A stretch of DNA of 64,000 nt from Clostridiales bacterium 38-18. Its GTDB lineage: Bacteria; Bacillota; Clostridia; Peptostreptococcales; Acidaminobacteraceae. Where the stretch lies: positions 310,001 to 374,000 of the forward strand of contig MKTL01000001.1 in NCBI GenBank assembly GCA_001897605.1, written 5' to 3'. Both the position numbers and the translations under genes were made by a program. The notes under the pieces are model-generated. The model was not told the DNA's origin and ran no database searches. It saw nothing but the letters and a program-made list of their open reading frames with translations. Shown piece by piece: positions 1-8,456 of this stretch (positions within the stretch are counted from its first letter, which is position 1; the number at the start of each line of letters is the position of its first letter).

Positions 1-142
1 GCATTCGAGTTACTTCTGAGGTCATCTGGTAGCTGGTATAATTAAACATAACAAAATAGACACTTAAATTAGTGGCTGCCATAATTGTAAAGACAATTAA
101 TGAATAGGTTATAGTCATCCTTCTTTGCAGTCTTTTGAACAT
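1..142 (-). CDS. Sensor histidine kinase, N-terminal fragment (cut by window edge)
   Basis: The minus strand opens at an ATG at 142 and stays open to base 1, giving about 47 residues: a short basic start (MFKRLQRRMT) followed by a hydrophobic helix of about 20 residues, as at the N-terminus of a membrane histidine kinase. A ribosome site (GGTGGAGG) lies inside the end of the upstream response-regulator gene, and the stop of that gene abuts this start, so the two are translationally coupled. The kinase domains lie outside the window. The kinase call rests on position after an OmpR-type regulator and on the membrane start, not on catalytic motifs. Confidence 0.7.
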   Translation of the reverse strand, partial: MFKRLQRRMTITYSLIVFTIMAATNLSVYFVMFNYTSYQMTSEVTRM

Positions 143-814
143 CTATACCTCCACCTTGTATCCAATGCCTCTGACATTCATAATTATTTTGTCATTTGCA
201 ACCAGTTCGATTTTCTTTCGAAGAAGCTTGATAAAGGCATCGAGATTGTTTTGTGTGATTTCTTGATCAAGACCCCACACGCGATCTATAATAACTTCCC
301 TTGGCACAATCTGCTTATTGTTTTCCATAAGTAAGCTTAGAAGTTGATATTCTCTATTGGATAATCCAATATCAATATTTTTAAAGTATATTGCTTTATG
401 CGCTCTATCAACTAAGAAGCTACCTAAAATTATTTTGTCTTCGGTTAATTTTTTGGTGCTTCTTCTTGACAGGGCTTTCACACGAGCCAACAACTCCTTG
501 TACTCAAAAGGCTTAATTAGATAGTCATCTGCTCCATATTCTAGTCCCATTATTTTATCATCTAGTGTGTCCTTAGCAGTTAACATCAAAATACCGCCAT
601 TAAAATGGCGGTTTCTGAGTATTTCACAGACTTCTAGCCCAGACCTTTCAGGCATCATCCAATCCAATAGTACAATGTCATATTGGTTGATTTCTGTATA
701 TAATAAAGCTTCCGCACCATCCTTGGCATGATCGACCTGATAGCCATCCTTTTTAAATAGATGAATCAGCAGCTTTGCTATTTTTGGATCATCCTCAGCT
801 AAAAGAATTAACAT
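143..814 (-). CDS. OmpR/PhoB-family response regulator
   Basis: 223 residues. The receiver domain (about 1-115) has the acidic pair in LLAEDD, the phospho-acceptor aspartate in LLDWMMP (about residue 51), a Thr in MLTAKD and the conserved Lys in IKPFE. A winged-helix DNA-binding domain (about 125-222) ends in VRGIGYKVEV, typical of OmpR/PhoB regulators. The start has a good site (AAGGAGATAATC before ATG). It lies 20 bases after the cytochrome b5-like gene and directly before the kinase fragment, so it probably senses for, and may control, the redox operon in which it sits. Target genes are inferred from position only. Confidence 0.93.
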   Translation of the reverse strand: MLILLAEDDPKIAKLLIHLFKKDGYQVDHAKDGAEALLYTEINQYDIVLLDWMMPERSGLEVCEILRNRHFNGGILMLTAKDTLDDKIMGLEYGADDYLIKPFEYKELLARVKALSRRSTKKLTEDKIILGSFLVDRAHKAIYFKNIDIGLSNREYQLLSLLMENNKQIVPREVIIDRVWGLDQEITQNNLDAFIKLLRKKIELVANDKIIMNVRGIGYKVEV

Positions 815-834
815 GATTATCTCCTTATTGTGTT

Positions 835-1830
835 TTAATCATCATGACCTTGATCATGGTCTTCATCATCATCATGATCATCATCTGAATCATCGTGACG
901 TTGATTAGCGTTATGGTCATCGTAATCATGATCGTCGTCAAAATCACTAATTTGGTTTTCAGAAATTGTGGCGCCTGTTGTCGTATCAGGGGTTGTAACG
1001 TTGCTCGCTGAACTATTGTTTGAAACTGTGATTGGTGAACCTATTTTGCCGACGACGGGAAGTGTGTTTAAAAGGGATGCTGCATGTGGTGAGGATTCAA
1101 AAAAGGCTGTGACGTCCTGTCCCGCTTTTATACCATGATGGACACCCCCAGTCCACGTGCCTATGCTTGAAACGTTGTAGATAACACCATTTACAGCGAT
1201 GTAAGCTGGCTGTCCACCAACTCCATTATACTTCGATAATATTGAGTAGGTCCATATATCACTTGATGTAGTTGTACTTGAAGGAGATAAAGCGATACTT
1301 TCAGCTGGAACCGTAACTTGTGTCTCAGCTGTTATGGTGGCTGAGGTTTTTGAATCGACAAGCGGCGTGTCGACCTTAACAACCGATGAGACAAAGGTAC
1401 CAACAATCGGCAATTGTGTTAGCATTTTTTCGCTATGTGGTGAATTTGAAAATGTAGCTGTTAGGTCCTGACCTGCTGAATAGCCTTGATGTTGACCATT
1501 TGTCCAAGCGCCGATGCCCGTCATATCGTACACGATACCATTTACAGCAACATAGGCTGGAGCGCCATTTTTACCGTTATAGGCTGAAAGTGTTTGTGCA
1601 TTAAAAACCGTTTCGCTTGCGAGTGCAGTATTAGAAGAGCTGCTATTCGTAATGGGCTGAGAGCTCCCTTGCTGAGTAGATGTCGCAATTTTTACAGGTG
1701 CGCTACGATCGGACTCAAAGAATAAACCATTTCCAAATGTTGACGCAAAAGCGAATTGATAAATGCCTATAAATAGAATGCCTATTCCGGCGATACTTAG
1801 TAAAATTTTCATTGGTTGATTACGTTTCAT
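835..1830 (-). CDS. Secreted protein with two cytochrome b5-like domains and an Asp/His-rich tail
   Basis: 331 residues from the ATG at 1830, chosen because AAGGAGG sits 7 bases upstream; the ATG at 1836 is too close to that site. An N-terminal hydrophobic segment (about 6-26) is a signal or anchor. A Ser/Thr-rich linker leads to two copies of a roughly 65-residue cytochrome b5-like heme/steroid-binding domain (about 80-147 and 192-262). Both copies carry the pattern H-x-G-x-x-A-G-x-D-x-T-A-x-F and then S-P-H, supplying two candidate heme-ligand histidines. The last 40 residues are almost entirely Asp and His, a likely metal-binding tail. It lies downstream of a ferric-reductase-like gene and upstream of a two-component system. 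I infer an extracytoplasmic heme carrier accepting electrons from the membrane flavocytochrome; heme binding is not proven. Confidence 0.82.
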   Translation of the reverse strand: MKRNQPMKILLSIAGIGILFIGIYQFAFASTFGNGLFFESDRSAPVKIATSTQQGSSQPITNSSSSNTALASETVFNAQTLSAYNGKNGAPAYVAVNGIVYDMTGIGAWTNGQHQGYSAGQDLTATFSNSPHSEKMLTQLPIVGTFVSSVVKVDTPLVDSKTSATITAETQVTVPAESIALSPSSTTTSSDIWTYSILSKYNGVGGQPAYIAVNGVIYNVSSIGTWTGGVHHGIKAGQDVTAFFESSPHAASLLNTLPVVGKIGSPITVSNNSSASNVTTPDTTTGATISENQISDFDDDHDYDDHNANQRHDDSDDDHDDDEDHDQGHDD

Positions 1831-1919
1831 AAACATGCCTCCTTAATGGATTGTATTTAAGTGATGCATTTAGTTTATGACACTAATCTGAAAATAAAAT
1901 GAAATCAATATATTTATAC

Positions 1920-2696
1920 CTAAAATGATTCAGAATAAATCTGATATTTTGAAATGCGTAGTTTCATTAAATTTTCTATAGTATGTGTCATAAGATTTTC
2001 CGGACCACAGAGGTAGTAGCCGGTGTTCTTTTCTTTGAAGGGGTAGGATGAGGTGTATTGATCAAGAAGGCTGTAATCCAGTCTGCCACGTTCTCCCTCC
2101 CATGTCTCGTCTCCTGAAACGATAGGAGTAAAGATAAAGTTTGGCATGGTTTTCTTAAGAGAGATAAGCTCATTGTAGTTAATCAGATCACTCTTCTTTT
2201 TTACTGACCAAAGCAGTAAAACCGGACGTGTCGGATCTTTTGCAGATATGTGCTCGAGCATACTGAGGAAAGGCGTAATGCCAATACCACCAGCTATAAA
2301 TACGCTAGCAGTTTCATTTTCATGTACCGTATAGCTGAACCTGCCGTATGGTCCTTCTATTGTCATTTCGTCTCCAATTTTGAGGCGATGTAGATCTTTT
2401 GTATAATCGCCAAGGGCTTTTACCGTTACTCGTATTTCATTTTCGTTTAAAGGTGAAGAGGCTATAGAAAAAGGGTGCTCTTCATCTGAAAAATAAGGAG
2501 AATTTATTTTAAAGTAAGCAAACTGCCCTGGAGCATAATTAAGTCTGTGTACTGAATTTGGAGATAGGGAAATAGTTAATAGATCATCAGCTTCGTAGAC
2601 GATATTAGAAACGTTATAGCTTGTATCTACTAATAGCCAACCCTTAATGAGCTTATGATAAAGATAGAAACCAGAAGCTATGAAAAAATAGAACAT
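1920..2696 (-). CDS. Ferric-reductase-like protein, C-terminal FAD/NAD(P)-binding part (downstream of an in-frame stop)
   Basis: 258 residues. It begins inside a transmembrane helix (MFYFFIASGFYLYHK) and continues as a ferredoxin-NADP reductase-type module: FAD site around HPFSIAS, phosphate-binding EGPYGRFS, NAD-binding GGIGITPFLSML, and a C-terminal YYLCGPENL. This is the normal second half of a ferric-reductase/NOX-type protein. The reading frame is the same as that of the heme-membrane half at 2724-3251, separated by a TAA and nine sense codons, and no ribosome site precedes the ATG at 2696. I read the pair as one gene of about 443 codons broken by a nonsense change. Translation of this part alone would need readthrough or reinitiation. 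Confidence 0.85.
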   Translation of the reverse strand: MFYFFIASGFYLYHKLIKGWLLVDTSYNVSNIVYEADDLLTISLSPNSVHRLNYAPGQFAYFKINSPYFSDEEHPFSIASSPLNENEIRVTVKALGDYTKDLHRLKIGDEMTIEGPYGRFSYTVHENETASVFIAGGIGITPFLSMLEHISAKDPTRPVLLLWSVKKKSDLINYNELISLKKTMPNFIFTPIVSGDETWEGERGRLDYSLLDQYTSSYPFKEKNTGYYLCGPENLMTHTIENLMKLRISKYQIYSESF

Positions 2697-2723
2697 GTAT
2701 AGACTGAAAATGAAAGGGCTGGA

Positions 2724-3251
2724 TTAAGCTGAGCTCGTCAAAAGCACATGAACTTGCATAAAGATGAGAGCGATTAGAGTTAGATTGTGAATTCTTTTGG
2801 TAAATTTATAGGATCCAATATTCAAATCACTTAAGGCTTGTATGAGGAGCTGAGTCGGCTTGAATTTCTTCAATAGCTTTGGAGACATAAAAAGCAAAGA
2901 GAGTCCAGAGATTCCGGCAAAAATGGCAAAAGCCATACTACCCATTTGAGAAACAACAGCTTCACGAAACAATCTTTCTATCAGTGATTTGTGAATAAAT
3001 AGAATTCCTAAAGACGCTAAAGCCATATAGCCGTGAAATCGATAAATTTTATCTAAGCCATAATACTTTTCCAGCGCCCTTGGCCTTGCGCTTAATACGA
3101 ATTGCCAGAGTAACCAGGTATAACTAAATATGCCAAATAGCATAGGAAACAAAAATCTATAATCAGCATATTTTGATGGGTTATTTCGCACGATGACCCA
3201 AATGAGTGGAAGTGGACTTACGATGTAAATCATTCTATAGATTATTTTCAT
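2724..3251 (-). CDS. Ferric-reductase-like transmembrane heme domain (N-terminal part, ends at in-frame TAA)
   Basis: 175 residues from the ATG at 3251, which has GGAGG seven bases upstream; a longer start at 3290 lacks a site. About five hydrophobic helices. Histidines fall in two helices in the FRD/NOX pattern (RFHGYMALASLGILFIHKSL and then KRIHNLTLIALIFMQVHVLL), able to hold one or two hemes across the membrane. The frame stops at TAA (2724-2726) just before the last helix, which continues in frame in the next open frame. First gene of a minus-strand operon with the cytochrome b5-like and two-component genes. Role by family: moving electrons from cytoplasmic NAD(P)H/FAD through membrane heme to an outside acceptor. 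Confidence 0.83.
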   Translation of the reverse strand: MKIIYRMIYIVSPLPLIWVIVRNNPSKYADYRFLFPMLFGIFSYTWLLWQFVLSARPRALEKYYGLDKIYRFHGYMALASLGILFIHKSLIERLFREAVVSQMGSMAFAIFAGISGLSLLFMSPKLLKKFKPTQLLIQALSDLNIGSYKFTKRIHNLTLIALIFMQVHVLLTSSA

Positions 3252-3329
3252 ATTTACCTCCAAGTGGATGACTTTTACTAAATATACCAAGCTAAACTGA
3301 AATTATTATGAAAAAGGAATATGATTAGG

Positions 3330-3359
3330 TTGATTGAATGATTCTTTTTAAGGTATGAT
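3330..3359 (+). promoter_or_regulatory. Promoter of the GNAT gene
   Basis: TTGATT (3330-3335), 18-base spacer and TATGAT (3354-3359), 27 bases before the ATG at 3387. This is a reasonable sigma-A-type match. Confidence 0.55.
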
Positions 3360-3386
3360 TTATTATTATAAAGTCGTGGAGGCAAT

Positions 3387-3908
3387 ATGGAAATTACGTA
3401 TAGAGAAGTTGACTTTGGCGAAATTGATCTGTTTAATTTATTAGCGAAGTGGGCCAATGACCCTGAAATTAGACCTTTTTCAACTCCAAGATTTAGTGAA
3501 GATGAATACCCGAAGGTGCATGCTATTGAGTTGATGGCTAGTCTAATGGAAAAGCCTTCAAAACACACCTACATGGTATTTGTAGCTCAGCAGCCTGTGG
3601 CTGAATTTAGTATAGATATGCATTTTGAACATTTAGTAACCAATCAGGAAGACGTCGCATGGATAAGTATCGTAATAGGTGATTCAAGCTTTAGAGGGAT
3701 TGGATTGGGACGAAGGATCATGGAATTTATTGAAATAGAAGCCATTAAATTAGGTGCAACACTCATTGAGCTGGGTGTTTTTGATTATAATGAAAGAGCG
3801 ATTCAGCTCTATAAAAACGTTGGGTTTATTCCTATAGCGACGATATCTAATTTTGTTTTTAACTTTGGCAGTTGGCATTCGGATATAAGAATGATCAAAT
3901 CAATATAA
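3387..3908 (+). CDS. GNAT-family N-acetyltransferase
   Basis: 173 residues, a single GNAT domain. The acetyl-CoA loop appears as GDSSFRGIGLGRRIMEF (about 107-123), matching R/Q-x-x-G-x-G/A, followed by the C-terminal strand and helix with ELGVFDYNERAIQLYKNVGF, the hallmark late motif of the fold. Start: GTGGAGGCAAT before ATG. It stands alone between a minus-strand operon and a symporter gene, with its own promoter and terminator-like hairpin. The acyl acceptor cannot be told from the sequence. Confidence 0.9.
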   Translation: MEITYREVDFGEIDLFNLLAKWANDPEIRPFSTPRFSEDEYPKVHAIELMASLMEKPSKHTYMVFVAQQPVAEFSIDMHFEHLVTNQEDVAWISIVIGDSSFRGIGLGRRIMEFIEIEAIKLGATLIELGVFDYNERAIQLYKNVGFIPIATISNFVFNFGSWHSDIRMIKSI

Positions 3909-3960
3909 AAATGATTAATTGATATAGAAATTTACTATATCAAAAAAGATAAGGTGGATT

Positions 3961-3997
3961 AATGAATGTTGCGAATTTGTAACATTCATTTCATTTT
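3961..3997 (+). terminator. AT-rich hairpin, probable terminator of the GNAT gene
   Basis: AATGAATGTT (3961-3970) and AACATTCATT (3981-3990) are perfect complements around a 10-base loop, followed by TCATTTT. The stem is AT-rich, so strength is uncertain. The rest of the 400-base gap to 4308 holds the symporter promoter and otherwise nothing I recognise. Confidence 0.5.
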
Positions 3998-4211
3998 AGA
4001 AGTAAAGAGAGGGAAATTAATAAATAGATTGAGAATTTTGGACAGTATAAAAGCTATACCCAAGTAGCTGTAATCAAAATAAAAACATTATCATGATGAA
4101 ACAAAAAACATTAGTAATGCTGAATTTTAGAATGATTTTATGCAATAAACCCATGAAATTTAAATTGACAAAAAAACAAGATATATAGTTTAATTTTTTT
4201 GGTTAATATGT

Positions 4212-4241
4212 TTGACAAGAATGTTAACTAAATGTTACAAT
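4212..4241 (+). promoter_or_regulatory. Promoter of the AGCS symporter gene
   Basis: TTGACA (4212-4217), 18-base spacer, TACAAT (4236-4241). A second TTGACA lies at 4165-4170 with a TTTAAT at 4189-4194, so two start sites are possible. The predicted 5' leader is about 60 bases. I saw no glycine-riboswitch-like structure in it. Confidence 0.65.
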
Positions 4242-4308
4242 ACATTAAATATTTGTAACTATTAAAATATTTTAAAGATTACAAAAAAATTGGGAGGAAA
4301 TAGTAGGT

Positions 4309-5820
4309 ATGGAGGGTCTTTTAAATTTATCTGCAACGCTTGACGGATTTTTTTGGGGACAAATAATGATTTATTTGTGTCTAGCAGCGGGAATTTATTT
4401 TTCAATTCTAATGAAATTCCCACAACTCAGATTGATCAAAGACATGGTGAAACAGCTTTTAGGTGGAAAAGCTTCAAAAAATGGCGTTTCATCATTCCAA
4501 GGTTTTGCAATGGCATTAGGTGGACGTGTCGGAACTGGTAATATTACTGGTGTTGCATCTGCCATTTTCTTCGGTGGTCCAGGAGCCGTATTTTGGATGT
4601 GGGCAATTGCATTTTTAGGTGCTGGTTCAGCGTATATTGAATCTGCTTTGGCTCAGGTATGGAAGGAAGAGATTCACGGCGAATATAGAGGCGGTCCAGC
4701 TTACTATATTGAAAAAGGTCTAAAATCGAGACCTTTGGGCATTGCATTTGCTATTTTAACTATTATTTCATGTGGTATTATGCTTCCAGGTATTCAAACT
4801 AATGCATTTGCACAAGCTGGAAATCTTTCTTTTGGTATTGCACCATGGATTATTGGTTTGATCTACACAGCAATTATTGCTTATGTTGTTTTCGGTGGTG
4901 GTAGAAGAATTGCTAAGGTTGCAGAAATGATTGTACCATTTATGGCAATCGCATATATCATCTTAGCTTTGATTATTTTAGCAGTGAACATTACTAAAAT
5001 TGCTGATGTTTTCGGAATGATTTTTTCGTCAGCTTTTAATCTCAACGCTGTTTATGGTGCTGTATTTGGACAAGCAGTTGCTTGGGGTGTTAAAAGAGGC
5101 ATCTTTTCAAATGAAGCAGGTCAAGGAACGGGTGCACAAGCTGCTGGTGCTGCTGAAGTATCTCACCCTGCAAAACAAGGTTTGGTTCAGGCCTTTTCAG
5201 TTTATGTAGATACATTATTTGTTTGTACTGCAACTGCAATTATGATTTTGTCAACTGGCGCTTATAATGTTGTTGCTCCAGATGGTGCTTTTATAACACA
5301 ATTATTACCTGGTGTTGAAAAAAGTAACTTTACACAAGAAGCTGTAAATACTTTTATTCCAGGTATAGGTGGTGGCTTCGTTGCATTAGCATTATTCTTC
5401 TTTACCTTAACGACTGTATTAGCATATGCATTCTATACGGATTCAAGTATTGGTTATATTTTCAAAAAGAATTCAAATGGAAATGGCTATAAGTATTCTA
5501 TCCTAGCATCAAGATTGGTTATCGTTATTATGGTATTTGTCGGTGCAATTTCTTCTGTTGACGTTGTATGGAACTTTGGGTCAGCAGCTGTTGGTGCTAT
5601 GGCGTGGTTTAACGTTATCGTAATCATTTTATTAACTAAGCCGGGCTTAGCAACCTTAAAAGACTACGAGCTTCAAAAGAAAGCAGGACTTGATCCAGTA
5701 TTTTTACCTGAGAGAATCAACGTTAAAGGTGCTGATTTATGGCATAAAATTGTAAAAACAAATTATCAAGATCAAGTTGACGCATTGAACAGCGCTGTAA
5801 AGGCTGGTAAGCTTAAATAA
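4309..5820 (+). CDS. Sodium:alanine/glycine symporter, AGCS family
   Basis: 503 residues with about ten hydrophobic helices, the usual size for AGCS (DagA/AlsT/GlyP) carriers. Family signatures are clear: GGRVGTGNITGVASAI near residue 71, the glycine-rich WMWAIAFLGAGSAYIESALAQ, YRGGPAYYIEKGL, and RGIFSNEAGQGTGAQAAGAAE near residue 266. It imports alanine or glycine with Na+ at the cell membrane. Start: TTGGGAGGAAATAGTAGGT before ATG. It is monocistronic, with a strong promoter and a strong terminator directly after the stop. Substrate choice between alanine, glycine and glutamine cannot be decided here. Confidence 0.95.
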   Translation: MEGLLNLSATLDGFFWGQIMIYLCLAAGIYFSILMKFPQLRLIKDMVKQLLGGKASKNGVSSFQGFAMALGGRVGTGNITGVASAIFFGGPGAVFWMWAIAFLGAGSAYIESALAQVWKEEIHGEYRGGPAYYIEKGLKSRPLGIAFAILTIISCGIMLPGIQTNAFAQAGNLSFGIAPWIIGLIYTAIIAYVVFGGGRRIAKVAEMIVPFMAIAYIILALIILAVNITKIADVFGMIFSSAFNLNAVYGAVFGQAVAWGVKRGIFSNEAGQGTGAQAAGAAEVSHPAKQGLVQAFSVYVDTLFVCTATAIMILSTGAYNVVAPDGAFITQLLPGVEKSNFTQEAVNTFIPGIGGGFVALALFFFTLTTVLAYAFYTDSSIGYIFKKNSNGNGYKYSILASRLVIVIMVFVGAISSVDVVWNFGSAAVGAMAWFNVIVIILLTKPGLATLKDYELQKKAGLDPVFLPERINVKGADLWHKIVKTNYQDQVDALNSAVKAGKLK

Positions 5821-5844
5821 AAGAGTTCAAAGTCATTAAATAAG

Positions 5845-5874
5845 GTCTTAGGATTATTCCTAAGACTTTTTCTT
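5845..5874 (+). terminator. Rho-independent terminator after the AGCS gene
   Basis: GTCTTAGGA / TCCTAAGAC stem (5845-5853, 5858-5866), 4-base loop, then a T-rich run TTTTTCTTT. Confidence 0.9.
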
Positions 5875-5929
5875 TACCATAAAGAACAAAATACATATAA
5901 TGAAAGAAAAAGGTTTAGGGAGAGCTGTT

Positions 5930-6409
5930 ATGAGAGTATTAATTGCTTATGCGTCCAAAACAGGTAATACAGAAGAGTGTGCCAATAAAATTAAGGGATT
6001 TATGAAAACGGAAACGGTTGATCTGATTAACTTAAAAAAACAAAGTAGGGTGGATCTGAATCAATACGATAAAGTCGTTATTGGTACACCTCTTTATATG
6101 GGACAACCAGCAAGACAGTTTAAAAGCTTTTTAGATAAAAATGCTTCGGAGCTCATGAGCAAAGAGATGTATTTATATGTTTGTGGTCTTGCAAGAGGTC
6201 AAGAGGGAATTGACCTCTTACAAAAGCAAGTTTCTCCAAAGTTATTTGATCATGCTTCATTTGTAGGACAGCTGGGCGGCGATGTACATTTACAAAAACT
6301 GAATCCAATTTATAAATGGATGATGAAGAAGATATTAGCTGAAAGTAAACCCAATTTAGGTCTAATGCTAGAGGAAATAGAGAAATTCGCTTCTGAAATT
6401 GAATCATAA
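5930..6409 (+). CDS. Flavodoxin-domain protein (Flavodoxin_5 / HemG-like)
   Basis: 159 residues from the ATG at 5930 (GGGAGAGC seven bases upstream). The in-frame ATG at 5900 is rejected because it lies inside a TATAAT (5896-5901) that looks like this gene's own -10 box. The N-terminal FMN phosphate loop reads YASKTGNTEECA, followed by GTPLYMGQPARQFKSFL and CGLARGQEG, as in the short flavodoxins related to protoporphyrinogen oxidase HemG. FMN-based electron carrier in the cytosol. There are no heme genes nearby, so a HemG role is unsupported. Monocistronic. Confidence 0.88.
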   Translation: MRVLIAYASKTGNTEECANKIKGFMKTETVDLINLKKQSRVDLNQYDKVVIGTPLYMGQPARQFKSFLDKNASELMSKEMYLYVCGLARGQEGIDLLQKQVSPKLFDHASFVGQLGGDVHLQKLNPIYKWMMKKILAESKPNLGLMLEEIEKFASEIES

Positions 6410-6430
6410 GGCACCAAACCAATAAATAAA

Positions 6431-6470
6431 ACCTGTATGCTTGAAGTGTCGTTCAAACGTACAGGTTTTC
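6431..6470. terminator. Bidirectional terminator between convergent genes
   Basis: ACCTGTA...TTGAA / TTCAA...TACAGGT hairpin with one internal mismatch and a 6-base loop, T-rich on the plus side and A-rich upstream, between the convergent flavodoxin and HD-GYP genes. Confidence 0.75.
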
Positions 6471-6474
6471 TGAT

Positions 6475-8418
6475 TTAAATTAAAGAATTTAATGGCGTTA
6501 AATCTTTTTCTTTAGAAAAGACTCTTACCAAAGCGTCGACGATCATTGGATCGAAATGCTTACCCTTTCCATCAAGTATGATTTTCATGGTTTCGTCAAA
6601 GGAAAATGGTTCTTTATAGGGGCGCTTTGACATTAAGGCATCGAAGACGTCTGCAACGGCAACGATTCTAGCGCTTAATGGGATGGCATCGCCACTTATG
6701 CCGTTTGGATAGCCGGAGCCGTCAAATTTTTCATGATGGTTCAATGCGATTTCTATTCCCATTGTAAATAAACTTCTACCTCTTCTGTTGATATTGTTCT
6801 CTGCTTCCTTTAGCACGTTTGCGCCATAGACCGTATGCGTTTTCATAACCTCGAACTCGTCAAATGTAAGCTTAGCTGGCTTTAATAGAATATGGTCGGG
6901 TATCCCCACTTTTCCTATGTCGTGCATTGGTGAGAATTTCACTAAATTATCAATATACTCTCTTGTTAAAATGGTTTCGTATTTCTCTTCCTTTTTTAAT
7001 TCGTTTGCTATTAATTCTACATAATTGGCCATTCTAATCAAATGCTCACCCGTATCCTCGTCTCTTGCTTCACTAAGCTTTGCTAAAGCGAGAACACTTG
7101 AATACAGTAGTTCGTCCATAAAAATGTTCTTTTGAAAGGAAAGTGCAATCGAGTTACTAATAATTTTTAAAAACTCAATATGATGAGGCTCGTAGACATT
7201 CTTTTGATCACTTGAAAAAAAGATAAAGCCGAGTGGCATACCATTTGCACTTAATGGCAATGTGACTGAAGAGCGAATACCGAAGTCCATTACGATTTTG
7301 CTGTATTGGTTCACTGGTCGGGTTTCGAAATACGAGTCCACATCGTTAATAATACGTGGTTCTTTAAGGCTCATTATTTGACCCAAGCTGGTATCCTCTA
7401 ATATGGCTTCATAGCCAAGTAATTCCTCGGCAAGACCCGTATGCTGTACCTGCCCGATACCATAAGTAGCAATTACAGTTTTGGGTGTTTCATCGCTTAG
7501 AAGTGCAATACCTATATAAGTATAAGGTAAGTAATGATTGAATGAATTGAAAATATATTTCAGGGTTTCGGAGAAGGATTGATTGGAGTTGATTTTTTCT
7601 GTCAAGTCCAAGGTTTCACTAAAGCCATCAACCATCATCTGTACTTCCTCTGAGAAGTTGTTGACACTTTTTGTTTGATGCTTTAATCTTCCCATACCTA
7701 GCTTTTCAAACTTACTATAGAATATGTTGAGTGCTTTAAATTGATCATCATACATCGCGTACATTAATAGTGCTGCTATAGCAATGGTTACAAATAATAG
7801 TATGAATAAAATAAACTGATAGATTTCATAATGCTCTATCATTCTAGATTCAAAAGTATCAAGAATATGCTCTGAGGCATTTAAAAGATTTATGTTTTCA
7901 GCATCAATATAATTGAGTGCATTGTCCATACTTTCTTTACTATCACTGCTAAGAATCACATCAATAGAGGGTCTAAAGCTAGACCATATTAAGATGTAGT
8001 TCTGTATTTCAGGGTCTATTTTTTTGAGGGTGCTATGTGATACTCGAAAAACATCTCCAGAATCAGTCGTCACAATACCTGTGAGTAATTCAGTATAAAC
8101 GGATTCATAGGTATCTCGATTTCTTTGCAATAGCTGCTTCGATGCTGCAATTTGATCTACGATTTCCTGTGATCTGAGGTCATCAGTTGAGTGGCTGAGC
8201 GTTTCCTCTAAAACTGAAATTTTATAGGCATCCTTTGCAAGTGCTTGCGTTAACATTCTTTGCTTAGCCAAAACGGATATGATTTGCGCATTGTCCTTAA
8301 GAACATTACCAGTATAATTTGACATACTTACAATTGCAGTAAAGCCAAGCAGAATAATAGCTATGTAGATGATAAATCGAGATTTCATTTTAACAAAAAT
8401 GGTTTTTCCTGTATACAT
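6475..8418 (-). CDS. Membrane HD-GYP phosphodiesterase with PilJ-like input and GAF domain
   Basis: 647 residues. TM1 at about 13-33; an extracytoplasmic helical region bearing the PilJ/type-IV-pilus-sensor motif AKQRMLTQALAKDAY; TM2 at about 198-220; a GAF domain at about 275-425; then HD-GYP. The HD pair lies in MHDIGKVGIPD (near 499-500), followed by HHEKFDGSGYP (near 560-569) and ADVFDALMSKRPYK. All metal-ligand motifs are present, so cyclic-di-GMP hydrolysis is expected. Start: AGGAG nine bases before ATG at 8418. It is alone in its transcription unit. The same N-terminal sensor type recurs in the kinase at 29373. The ligand is unknown. Confidence 0.92.
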   Translation of the reverse strand: MYTGKTIFVKMKSRFIIYIAIILLGFTAIVSMSNYTGNVLKDNAQIISVLAKQRMLTQALAKDAYKISVLEETLSHSTDDLRSQEIVDQIAASKQLLQRNRDTYESVYTELLTGIVTTDSGDVFRVSHSTLKKIDPEIQNYILIWSSFRPSIDVILSSDSKESMDNALNYIDAENINLLNASEHILDTFESRMIEHYEIYQFILFILLFVTIAIAALLMYAMYDDQFKALNIFYSKFEKLGMGRLKHQTKSVNNFSEEVQMMVDGFSETLDLTEKINSNQSFSETLKYIFNSFNHYLPYTYIGIALLSDETPKTVIATYGIGQVQHTGLAEELLGYEAILEDTSLGQIMSLKEPRIINDVDSYFETRPVNQYSKIVMDFGIRSSVTLPLSANGMPLGFIFFSSDQKNVYEPHHIEFLKIISNSIALSFQKNIFMDELLYSSVLALAKLSEARDEDTGEHLIRMANYVELIANELKKEEKYETILTREYIDNLVKFSPMHDIGKVGIPDHILLKPAKLTFDEFEVMKTHTVYGANVLKEAENNINRRGRSLFTMGIEIALNHHEKFDGSGYPNGISGDAIPLSARIVAVADVFDALMSKRPYKEPFSFDETMKIILDGKGKHFDPMIVDALVRVFSKEKDLTPLNSLI

Positions 8419-8456
8419 TCCATTTATCTCCTATGAAAGGTTGTCGTTTTACAATT

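Noticed and set aside
2724-2726. Stop-codon reassignment or special amino acid at the TAA
   Set aside because: Genes throughout the window use TAA as a normal stop, and TAA is not the pyrrolysine or selenocysteine codon.
4000-4308. Glycine riboswitch before the AGCS symporter
   Set aside because: No conserved aptamer core or terminator; only AT-rich sequence and promoters were seen.
5900-5929. Upstream ATG start for the flavodoxin gene
   Set aside because: It lies within a TATAAT box and lacks a ribosome site; the ATG at 5930 has GGGAGAGC at proper spacing.
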